Of a stretch of 40,737 nucleotides of DNA, positions 1-6,118 are shown piece by piece (position 1 is the first letter of the stretch; each line of letters opens with the position of its first letter). Under the pieces are notes generated by a model. That model did no database searches. It was not told the DNA's origin and saw only the letters and a program-made list of their open reading frames with translations. The stretch is from Peptococcaceae bacterium (GTDB lineage Bacteria; Bacillota; Peptococcia; DRI-13; PHAD01). The stretch lies in contig JANLFJ010000030.1 of the NCBI GenBank assembly GCA_024655825.1, forward strand, positions 1-40,737. Reading direction: 5' to 3'. The position numbers and the translations under genes are program-made.

Positions 1-68
1 ATGCTTGATTTGCGATTAGAAAATCATAAAAATAGCTTACATCGCAAAAAGCTCAACCTCAGAATCAA

Positions 69-97
69 TTGACAGCAGCTTAATATTGTCATATAAT
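69..97 (+). promoter_or_regulatory. Consensus sigma-A promoter of tRNA-Trp
   Basis: TTGACA at 69-74 and TATAAT at 92-97 are separated by exactly 17 bp. Both hexamers match the consensus. The tRNA-Trp begins 18 bp after the -10 box, so this is its promoter. Confidence 0.9.
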
Positions 98-115
98 ATG
101 TTTTGCGCAGTAAAC

Positions 116-191
116 AGGGGTGTAGCTCAATTGGTAGAGTAGCGGACTCCAAATCCGTTGGTTGCGGGTTCGATTCCTGCCGCCCCTGCCA
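116..191 (+). tRNA. tRNA-Trp (anticodon CCA)
   Basis: This is a complete 76-nt cloverleaf. The acceptor stem AGGGGTG (116-122) pairs with CGCCCCT (181-187). The D stem is GCTC/GAGT, the anticodon loop is CTCCAAA with anticodon CCA, and the T arm is GCGGG/CCTGC around TTCGATT. The CCA end is encoded (189-191). A consensus promoter precedes it and a terminator follows. The 3' flank has short direct repeats that may mark an integration site. Confidence 0.97.
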
Positions 192-201
192 TAAGAAAAC
201 C

Positions 202-236
202 AAGTCTTGCAAGGTTTGCGAGGCTTTTTTATTTTT
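202..236 (+). terminator. Rho-independent terminator after tRNA-Trp
   Basis: A 10-bp stem (202-211 with 217-226, two G-U pairs) closes a 5-nt loop. A T-rich run follows (225-236). Confidence 0.85.
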
Positions 237-260
237 CTTGATAAGTGTCTTTTAGAGGAA

Positions 261-286
261 TTGCCGACTATTTGCCGACTATTGCC
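261..286. repeat. Direct repeats TTGCCGACTA spaced 11 bp
   Basis: TTGCCGACTA occurs at 261-270 and 272-281, with a third partial copy TTGCC at 282-286. The 11-bp period is one helical turn. The position just 3' of a tRNA gene suggests arm-type integrase sites of a past element. That reading is an inference, since no integrase gene is visible nearby. Confidence 0.5.
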
Positions 287-321
287 CCGAAATGATACAT
301 TAAGCTACTATAAGATACGTT

Positions 322-489
322 AAAAAATAAGACACTAGCGCGAGCGTCTCAACTGCGTTAATGCCTTACAATATCAGGGTGGCTCCTGCCATTGCCTTCT
401 CCGAATCCGAGACCCCAATTCGGACGCAGAATACTTTCCCTGACTCAGCCTACCAGCAACATTGTCGGCTTCGCTCCGACGATTGGCTA
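322..489 (-). ncRNA. Candidate ~168-nt structured RNA, class unknown
   Basis: A minus-strand promoter (496-525) is followed by a series of pairings. GTCGG/CCGAC pairs at 464-468/476-480, ACAAT/ATTGT at 368-372/461-465, and TCAGGG/CCCTGA at 374-379/438-443. TCCGAAT/ATTCGGA pairs at 400-406/418-424 and TGGC/GCCA at 380-391. A terminator hairpin (330-335/344-349) then leads into T-rich sequence. The pairings are nested and compatible. There is no plausible protein: the 77-codon plus-strand frame has no Shine-Dalgarno site. I do not recognise the RNA class. Exact ends are estimates from the promoter and the terminator. Confidence 0.5.
330..349 (-). terminator. Terminator of the candidate small RNA
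   Basis: AGACGC and GTGTCT (minus strand) form a 6-bp stem with an 8-nt loop. It is followed on the minus strand by TTATTTTTTA (321-330). Confidence 0.6.
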
Positions 490-495
490 ACTCTA

Positions 496-525
496 ATTAT
501 GACTTGCCCGGGGCGGTGCTGTCAA
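496..525 (-). promoter_or_regulatory. Promoter of the candidate small RNA
   Basis: On the minus strand TTGACA (520-525) and CATAAT (496-501) are 18 bp apart. The DNA just upstream of the -35 box is AT-rich, like an UP element. No ORF follows, which supports an RNA product. Confidence 0.65.
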
Positions 526-616
526 GTAAAAATACTTAACACCTTTTTAACTTATCTATCGCCCGGACAAACTCTTTGTATCCGCTTCCCTTAAATACGG
601 TAATAAGCTTAGAAAA

Positions 617-900
617 TTAGGATAGGGGGCGAAATTTAGCCGCCGACCCTCCTACACCACCGTACAAGCCGGCCTGGCATACGGCGGTTCGCCAGAATGA
701 GCGTACTTCGAGTACCTTTGTGTCAGGCTTACCAAACCAAGGCTTGTAAGGTATTCATTGGTTAAGGTGCGACTTAAGATAGGGCTATTGGAGATTCTCC
801 AGTAGCCTTTTCTTGTGTTGGCGTATTCCCATGCTTTACGGTTATCTATTCCGAGTCTTACGAGATTATCATGTCTCGTTTTGATTTTCCGCCACTGTTG
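617..900 (-). mobile_element. 3' remnant of a group II intron
   Basis: The fragment contains the end of the intron-encoded reverse transcriptase. It is followed by a hairpin with the form of domain V (655-690, CCGCCGTAT pairing with GTACGGTGG) and one with the form of domain VI (617-653, GGGTCGGCGG pairing with CGCCCCC). The 3' boundary is near 617. Everything upstream of codon 1 of the fragment (above 900) is unrelated AT-rich DNA, so the 5' part of the intron and most of the RT are gone. Confidence 0.8.
652..900 (-). pseudogene. Group II intron reverse transcriptase/maturase, C-terminal fragment
   Basis: The 82-codon open frame reads like the C-terminal end of bacterial group II intron proteins. 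It contains KTRHDNLVRLGIDNRKAWE, then YANTRKGYWRISNSPIL, then RTLTNEY and a final RYSKYAHSG. This is the maturase tail that normally follows domain X. An in-frame TAA sits at 901-903, directly before the recognisable part, and no start codon is present. The last 12 or so codons run into domain V, as is usual. Full-length relatives have about 400-600 residues, so this is an inactive relic. Confidence 0.85.
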
Positions 901-976
901 TTAAACAGCAAAATATAAGAGTAATAGATGGCTGATTTTAGTCAAAATAAATGATTATGATTAAGGCTGACTGGAT

Positions 977-1010
977 AGAATATCGTGACGGAGAAAAGTC
1001 ACGATATTCT
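977..1010. repeat. Perfect 13-bp inverted repeat
   Basis: The arm starting AGAATATCGTGAC (977-989) is repeated inverted at 998-1010 around an 8-bp loop. It lies between the group II intron relic and the DUF6431-like ORF. It could be a terminator without a T-run or the end structure of an insertion element. Confidence 0.7.
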
Positions 1011-1029
1011 GTTATTATGGGGGGGAAAA

Positions 1030-1072
1030 GAAGAGAAAACGCTCGTGGTTTGGGTCCCCGCGTCTTCTCTTC
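1030..1072. repeat. Second inverted repeat (13 bp, one mismatch)
   Basis: GAAGAGAAAACGC (1030-1042) pairs with the inverse at 1060-1072, with one mismatch and a 17-bp loop. It ends 9 bp before the DUF6431-like ORF. Confidence 0.6.
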
Positions 1073-1081
1073 TCGTAGAAA

Positions 1082-1327
1082 ATGGTTAAAATGCACCATT
1101 TCCAAATAACGATACAAGAATATTCTAACCGGGGAAAGGAAAATTTATTCCCTGATATTTACAGATGTCCTAATCCAAGCTGTCGATATGAAGGAAGACT
1201 ACATCGGCATGGTTTTTACACAAGAAACGGATTAGGGTTATCCGCATCATATATTGTGGTAATTCAGCGCTATTACTGTCCTGTCTGCAAAAACCCCCTT
1301 TATAGAAGGCCGCCGGTTACGATATAA
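1082..1327 (+). pseudogene. Truncated DUF6431-like (transposase-associated zinc-ribbon) protein
   Basis: This is an 81-codon ORF with two CxxC-type knuckles: CPNPSC, followed by the family-like stretch YEGRLHRHGFYTRNG, and then CPVCKNPLY. That layout matches the N-terminal part of DUF6431 proteins, found next to or inside transposase-like genes of Firmicutes. The family name is from memory. The frame stops shortly after the second Cys pair, where full-length members continue. No Shine-Dalgarno site precedes the ATG. It is probably a decayed insertion-sequence fragment. Confidence 0.5.
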
Positions 1328-1453
1328 TTCAGCCATTATTTTAACTTTAACTTACTACAATTAATTTGCGTCTAATTAGCCTTTATTTCTGCCACTTTTC
1401 CCTTGAAAATGCTGCTCATCTTCTCTGCTGATTCTTAGCTCGATAAAAGAGAT

Positions 1454-1475
1454 AAGCAGCCGATTAAGGCTGCTA
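1454..1475 (-). terminator. Weak terminator-like hairpin after hicB
   Basis: AGCAGCC (1455-1461) pairs with GGCTGCT (1468-1474) around GATTAA. On the minus strand the T-rich stretch TATCTCTTTT follows. It sits just past the hicB stop codon. Confidence 0.45.
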
Positions 1476-1482
1476 TAAGAAT

Positions 1483-1860
1483 TTAGTTGACGCCTAGTTT
1501 TTCTTTTAGTGCGTCCTGAAGCACTTTAGATAGACTAATTCCAGCTTCAGCAGCTTTGGAATCCATCCAACTAGGTATACTAACAGTACGACGCACTGCA
1601 CGATTATCGCGTATCTCAGCACGAATGAGACTTGCAAATTGGCCGTCGGCAGTAATTATATTCTTAATATCACTCGGTGCTGGAATTTGTTCGTTTTCAT
1701 CCAGTAAATATTCAATCCATTGAGTTAGTGCTTTTTGAGCCATATACATAGCGTTAGCCAATGATTTACCTTCGCTGATACAACCGGGTAAATCCGGAAA
1801 GGTAATTGTATAACTGCCATCGCTGTTGTGTTCGAAGATGGCTGGATAAATGTAATCCAT
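1483..1860 (-). CDS. hicB: HicB family antitoxin
   Basis: The protein has 125 residues. The N-terminal half has the HicB partial RNase H-like fold signature: YPAIFEHNSDGSYTITFPD, LPGC, then an E-G-K-S-L helix start. The C-terminal third (from about RRTVSIPSW) looks like a ribbon-helix-helix DNA-binding segment. HicB proteins neutralise HicA and repress their own operon. The gene is second in the operon, 64 bp after hicA, and has its own AAAGGAG site before ATG. Tandem palindromes inside the hicA promoter are likely its operators. The family assignment is firm. The RHH end rather than HTH is my reading. Confidence 0.9.
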   Translation of the reverse strand: MDYIYPAIFEHNSDGSYTITFPDLPGCISEGKSLANAMYMAQKALTQWIEYLLDENEQIPAPSDIKNIITADGQFASLIRAEIRDNRAVRRTVSIPSWMDSKAAEAGISLSKVLQDALKEKLGVN

Positions 1861-1924
1861 AAGAGCATCTCCTTTCTGTAGTAAATTATTATTTTTATAT
1901 TATGATCCCCTTGTGGGGCAGAGT

Positions 1925-2101
1925 CTATTTCAACCCCGCGTTCTTGAAGATTTGTCTTGCAGTGTTTTCGTTTATCTCTCTGTGCCTTGGGACTTGCACG
2001 GCTCTTTTATTTGGAGCTTTGTAGATTGTATGGTCTCCATCGTCCCGTATTTCTCTAAAGCCGTTTGATTCGAGCATCCTTACCAAGTCCCGGCGTTTCA
2101 T
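1925..2101 (-). CDS. hicA: HicA family mRNA interferase toxin
   Basis: This 58-residue protein starts at ATG 2101 after a strong GAGGAGGT site. It has the HicA double-stranded RNA-binding-like layout: MKRRDLVRMLESNGF, then RDDGDHTIYKAP with the presumed catalytic His24, then VPRHREINENTARQIFKNAG. Known HicA proteins cleave mRNA and tmRNA and are blocked by HicB. The gene order hicA-hicB is typical. The frame is intact, so the system could be functional. Confidence 0.9.
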   Translation of the reverse strand: MKRRDLVRMLESNGFREIRDDGDHTIYKAPNKRAVQVPRHREINENTARQIFKNAGLK

Positions 2102-2129
2102 CGTTTTCTTACCTCCTCTCTACTTTTTT

Positions 2130-2158
2130 ATTATATTACGTAAATTACGTAATGTAAA
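2130..2158 (-). promoter_or_regulatory. hicAB promoter with tandem TTACGTAA palindromes as spacer
   Basis: On the minus strand -35 is TTTACA (2153-2158) and -10 is TATAAT (2130-2135). The 17-bp spacer (2136-2152) consists entirely of two 8-bp palindromes, TTACGTAA-A-TTACGTAA. A repressor bound there would block RNA polymerase directly. HicB is the obvious candidate (inference). Confidence 0.85.
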
Positions 2159-2313
2159 CATAAATACAAAGAAGAATATTTGCGTAGTAAAAATAAAGAC
2201 CGAGAGGCCCAAACCTTTTTGTAAAATGGTTTTAATACAATAGCTGGAAGCCTTAACCCGCTGCATATCAACACCATCCGTAACTGTTTTTATTTTAAAA
2301 TTATTACCGTATA

Positions 2314-2592
2314 GTTACTCACAGTATTCGTTGATTATTATGTAACATGGTACACAAAAAAAGCAGGAGAGGAGTTACGAAAATGCGAGTAACTAAAGAA
2401 CGCGAAAAGAAAGGCTGGAGTAAGGGCGAACTATCGCGGCGTAGTGGTGTGGGGCTAAGCGAAATCAGCCGCATAGAAGCTGGGAAACTGTTTCCTTACC
2501 CCGGCTGGCGCCGAAAAATTGCCGACGCCCTGGGCAAACCGGAGGAAGTCCTGTTCCCTGAATACTGCACAAAAAAGGAGGTGTAATGTAAC
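2314..2592. promoter_or_regulatory. Scattered GTTAC/GTAAC half-sites around the XRE gene
   Basis: GTTAC or its inverse occurs at 2314-2318, 2342-2346, 2374-2378, 2389-2393 and 2588-2592. The pair at 2373-2378/2389-2394 forms a 6-bp inverted repeat across the start codon. This could be an operator for the XRE regulator, but 5-bp motifs are weak evidence. Confidence 0.3.
2383..2586 (+). CDS. XRE-type HTH regulator
   Basis: This is a small 67-residue protein. I start at ATG 2383 because GGAGAGGAG lies 8 bp before it. An ATG 36 bp further upstream has no such site. It contains one Cro/C1-type helix-turn-helix: VTKEREKKGWSKGELSRRSG, then VGLSEISRIEAGK. It probably regulates the remnant element that includes the following excisionase-like gene. 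No partner domain is present. Confidence 0.8.
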   Translation: MRVTKEREKKGWSKGELSRRSGVGLSEISRIEAGKLFPYPGWRRKIADALGKPEEVLFPEYCTKKEV

Positions 2593-2593
2593 T

Positions 2594-2839
2594 ATGCCGC
2601 GCATGAGGACAATTGCTCAAGCCGTTGCGCAACTCAAGGAGCAGGACCCCGGCAGCTCCGTCTCAGAATAGCGGATTAGACAGATAATCAAAAGCGGTAA
2701 ATTACCTTGTCACCGGGCCGGGAATAAATACCTCCTGGATATGGACAACTTAGAAGATTTTTTAAAAAATCCTCCCCCAGAAGCCGCACCAGCCGTTCCC
2801 GAGTTTGGCAAGCTACGCTCGGTTACGGTTAGGCGGTGA
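2594..2839 (+). pseudogene. Excisionase-like winged-helix protein with in-frame amber
   Basis: From ATG 2594 the frame reads MPRMRTIAQAVAQLKEQDPG, then SSVSE and TAG (2669-2671). It continues as RIRQIIKSGKLPCHRAGNKY, LLDMDNLEDFLKN, and a Pro/Ala-rich tail to TGA at 2837. This is the AlpA/Xis-like helix-turn-helix used by phage and integrative-element excision or regulatory proteins. The TAG sits where relatives usually have an aromatic residue before the IRQ helix, and TGG to TAG is one base change. The rest of the frame is intact over 81 codons, so the lesion is probably recent. Confidence 0.7.
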
Positions 2840-2843
2840 TTAC

Positions 2844-3017
2844 ATGAATCAGCATCGTTTATATAGTTTGCTTAAAGGCTATCGCCTAACCCTGGAACTG
2901 ATCGCGGAAGTTCAAACAATGGACCCCGAAGAAATGCGCCGGGGAGTTTTGGAATTCTTGACGATGCTTTATTACAACGGTGATCCAAATGGCCCTGGGT
3001 TAGCTGGCCGACCGTAA
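2844..3017 (+). CDS. Small hypothetical protein (57 aa)
   Basis: The start at ATG 2844 follows AGGCGGTGAT, a near-consensus ribosome site. It lies 4 bp after the stop of the excisionase-like gene, so the two were probably co-transcribed. The sequence is mostly helical: MNQHRLYSLLKGYRLTLELI, then MDPEEMRRGVLEFLTMLYYN, and a Gly/Pro tail GDPNGPGLAGRP. I do not recognise the family. Context suggests a cargo or control gene of the remnant mobile element. Confidence 0.5.
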   Translation: MNQHRLYSLLKGYRLTLELIAEVQTMDPEEMRRGVLEFLTMLYYNGDPNGPGLAGRP

Positions 3018-3020
3018 GTT

Positions 3021-3745
3021 GTGAGCCGGCTGAAAAACTTCCTCCTTATTGCATATATACCGCTCGTCATGGCTGTCCTGTGCCTCGACCATAAACTGCC
3101 GGGCGTGACGGTCCTGCGGTCCTGCGCTGGGTTAAATTTGCTCTTTTGCTCTTTTTGTTTATTGCCGCGTTTGTAATTGAAAAGCTTTTTCGCGAACAAT
3201 ACACTTTTCTTCTCGCTATGTTTTTTGCGGTTTCCGGAGATTTCTTCTTTACCATAAAACTTACTTTTTCTCCACCTGAAAACCTGCCTTTAATCCTTGG
3301 AACAGCCAATTTTCTTGCCGCTTACCTCTGCCTGATCGCAGCATTCCAAAAAAACCCCCGTTATGACCGCTGGGAGCTTTTTGCCCTCTGCCCTTATCTC
3401 ATCACCTGCCCTTCGATTTTTCTGAAGTTCGGTGGCATAATTACCGGAGCCGCATTCTGGGGGAGTCTGGCATTCGTTTTTGTTCTCTGCTATATGGCCT
3501 GGAGATCGGCCTGTACAATCAAAGAAGGATACTACAGCCTGAAATCCTCCCTGCTGATGGCCTTATCGGGGCATCTTATGCTCATCAGCGACCTTGCCGT
3601 GGGAATAGCCGTGTTCGCTTACGGGGCAAAAGGCTTTTCTCCAGTGCTGGAAAACATCATCTGGGGCACCTTCCTTCCGGCCTGGGCCATCATCATGTGC
3701 CTGATCTGCGAAAAACACCTGCTGCGCCGCCAGTGCCGCCGTTAA
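3021..3745 (+). pseudogene. YhhN family membrane protein, frameshifted by an 8-bp tandem duplication
   Basis: A frame from GTG 3021 gives an N-terminal transmembrane segment (VSRLKNFLLIAYIPLVMAVL). The body of the protein lies in another frame, open from 3095 to 3745, with repeated hydrophobic helices and an SGDFFF / SGHLMLISDLAVG pattern like YhhN/TMEM86 (lysoplasmalogenase-type) proteins. GGTCCTGC occurs twice in tandem at 3110-3125. Removing one copy joins the frames exactly into a 238-residue protein, the usual family length. As it stands, the protein is either truncated or made from a weak TTG (3146) start. Confidence 0.75.
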
Positions 3746-3769
3746 AAAAACGGTTAACCAGTCACAAGC

Positions 3770-3809
3770 AAAAGGACCGACCATAACAAGATATGGGCCG
3801 GCCCTTTTT
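3770..3809. terminator. Bidirectional terminator between the YhhN gene and the EF-G paralogue
   Basis: The stem AAAAGGACCGACCATA pairs imperfectly with TATGGGCCGGCCCTTTTT. T-runs on both strands let it serve the two convergent genes. Confidence 0.8.
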
Positions 3810-3843
3810 ATAGTTTCACATTCTTTCTTTTCCGTTTCTGGTT

Positions 3844-5889
3844 TTACTTTTGGGTTTCCTGCTCGCGTTTCGCGTTTTCGATTATTTCTTTTGAAATTTG
3901 CTGGGGAACATCTTCATAGTGATCAAATTCCATAGTGAAACTGCCCCGCCCCTGGGTAATGGATTTCAGGTCGATGGCGTACCGGTACATCTCCGCAAGA
4001 GGAACCTGGGCTTTAACAACTTGCCACTTACCCTGCGGCTCCATTCCAAGTATGCGGCCGCGCTTGCCGTTCAAATCGCTGATGATGTCGCCCATGAACT
4101 GTTCGGGGACATGAACCTCAACGTTCATAATTGGCTCCATTAGGACGGGCTTGGCTTTTTCCACACCCTTTTTAAAGCACATATGGGCGGCAATCTTAAA
4201 AGACATTTCGGAAGAGTCAACCTCATGGTAGGAACCATCAAAAAGCGTCACCTTGATGTTTGTCATGGGATAGCCGGCCAGTATACCTTCGGCCATCGCT
4301 TCACGCACACCTTTTTCCACGGCCGGATGATAGTTCTTGGGCACAACTCCGCCAAAAATCGTCTCTTCAAATTGAAATTCCTGGTCGGGCAGCGGCTCGA
4401 AGCGCAGCTTAACGTGGCCGTACTGGCCATGCCCGCCGGACTGTTTTTTGTGTTTATATTCGAACTCGGCGCTCCCTCTGATTGTTTCACGGTATGGCAC
4501 CTTCGGCGTCCGGGTGTTCACTTCGACGCCGAACTTGCGCTGCAGCCTCTCGATCGTGATGTCCAGGTGCTGCTCTCCCATCCCCGTAAGAAGGGTTTCT
4601 TTCGTCTCGGTGTTTTTTTCCAGTCGAAGAGTAGGGTCTTCTTCCACCAGCCTGTTAAGAGCAGTGCCGACTTTATCTTCATCGTTGCGCGACTTTGCTT
4701 CCACGGCAACTGAATATGTCGGAGCCGGGAATTTAACCCCTTCCAGCAATCCGGTCTTATCCTTTACGCCAAGCGTATCGCCTGTAGTGGTTTCCGAAAG
4801 CTTCGCAATGGCCACTATGTCTCCGGCTTGGGCCTCGGTCACTGTATCCTGGTTCTTGCCTCTCATTACCATCAACGAACCAAAACGCTCATCTTTTTCC
4901 TTATTGACATTATACACGGTGGAATCGCTTTTCAAAACGCCGCTGACCACCCGCACAAAACTGAGCTTGCCGACAAAGGGATCGGCCAGTGTTTTAAATA
5001 CTACGGCCGCCAGCGGTTCGGAATTCAAATCCTCGCCTTCCGCTCCGACAGCGTCCAGCGGGGAGGGCATCAATTCAATAATCGCGTCCACAAGTGGCTG
5101 TATCCCGATATTTTTCAATGCCGACCCGCAAAAAACCGGAACAACCTTGGCCTGCATGACGCCTGCTCTTAAACCCCTGTGCATTTCCTCGTCGGTGAGA
5201 GGTTCCCCTTCCAGGTACTTCATAAGCAGTTCATCATCACCTTCAGCGGCTGTTTCCATCAAAGCCTCCCTGTACTTTTCCACCTCTCCCTGCATGTCTT
5301 CCGGCACTAGGATTTCCTTTATCTTGTTCCCTTCAAACTGGTAAGCTTTCTTTTTAAGAATATCCACAACCCCGGAAAAGCTGTCTTCATTTCCTATGGG
5401 CAGCATTAGCGGCGCAATGTGATGGCCGAAACGTTCTTTCAGGTTATCCACCACCCGGTTGTAGCTAGAATTCTCTCTGTCCAGTTTGTTTACAAAGATG
5501 ATGCGGGGAAGCTTTGCTTCTTCCGCGGCATCCCAGTGAACTTCTGTCTGGACCTCTACTCCGGCCACCCCGTCGACAACCAGGATTATGCTGTCCACGG
5601 CCCTCAGCGCGCTTCTCACTTCACCAATGAAATCGGCGTATCCAGGGGTATCCAGAACGTTGATCTTGTGGTCCTTCCACTCGACGGGAGCGAGAGCAGT
5701 ACTCACCGTAACCTTTCTTTTTATTTCCTCCGGAAGATAATCTGTTGTGGTGGTACCGTCATCAACTTTTCCCAGGCGCGTGGTATGGCCGGCATTATAA
5801 AGCATGGCCTCGGCAAGTGAGGTTTTGCCCGCGCCGCCGTGAGCCAGGATGCCCACATTTCTTATTTTACTGCTTGGGTAAACTCGCAA
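3844..5889 (-). CDS. Elongation factor G-like GTPase (EF-G2 type)
   Basis: This 681-residue protein has the full five-domain EF-G layout. The P-loop is AHGGAGKTS (16-24), the G3 motif DTPG (80-83) and the G4 motif NKLD (134-137). The effector region KRKVTVSTA replaces the canonical RGITI. The altered P-loop (GGAGKT instead of DAGKT) and switch I place it in the EF-G paralogue group of Firmicutes and Actinobacteria rather than with FusA. Start TTG 5889 has AAGGAGG upstream. It stands alone, away from the str operon. Its role in translation is not established, and ribosome binding is inferred from the family. Confidence 0.85.
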   Translation of the reverse strand: MRVYPSSKIRNVGILAHGGAGKTSLAEAMLYNAGHTTRLGKVDDGTTTTDYLPEEIKRKVTVSTALAPVEWKDHKINVLDTPGYADFIGEVRSALRAVDSIILVVDGVAGVEVQTEVHWDAAEEAKLPRIIFVNKLDRENSSYNRVVDNLKERFGHHIAPLMLPIGNEDSFSGVVDILKKKAYQFEGNKIKEILVPEDMQGEVEKYREALMETAAEGDDELLMKYLEGEPLTDEEMHRGLRAGVMQAKVVPVFCGSALKNIGIQPLVDAIIELMPSPLDAVGAEGEDLNSEPLAAVVFKTLADPFVGKLSFVRVVSGVLKSDSTVYNVNKEKDERFGSLMVMRGKNQDTVTEAQAGDIVAIAKLSETTTGDTLGVKDKTGLLEGVKFPAPTYSVAVEAKSRNDEDKVGTALNRLVEEDPTLRLEKNTETKETLLTGMGEQHLDITIERLQRKFGVEVNTRTPKVPYRETIRGSAEFEYKHKKQSGGHGQYGHVKLRFEPLPDQEFQFEETIFGGVVPKNYHPAVEKGVREAMAEGILAGYPMTNIKVTLFDGSYHEVDSSEMSFKIAAHMCFKKGVEKAKPVLMEPIMNVEVHVPEQFMGDIISDLNGKRGRILGMEPQGKWQVVKAQVPLAEMYRYAIDLKSITQGRGSFTMEFDHYEDVPQQISKEIIENAKREQETQK

Positions 5890-6118
5890 TTATTAGCCCC
5901 TCCTTCAGGAAGATATTTTTGCAGCGGCTGTCTTCAATAAAAGCAGGCATGAAGATTATAAAACTATCTATTAATTATACCTCATAAATTAAAAAAATCC
6001 TCCTTTTTAATTATGACAAATTTAGCGGGATTTGACACCAATCGCCTTTATTGTCTTGAGATTTTTTTCTCGCTTTCAACATAGTAATTGTTAGGCAGAT
6101 ATTGAGGGGAGAAAGGCT

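Noticed and set aside
24-212. 62-codon minus-strand ORF across tRNA-Trp
   Set aside because: A typical false ORF produced by reading a tRNA gene backwards.
3898-5820. Long plus-strand ORFs within the EF-G paralogue (up to 298 codons)
   Set aside because: Antisense shadows of a clear gene with good codon use and intact motifs.
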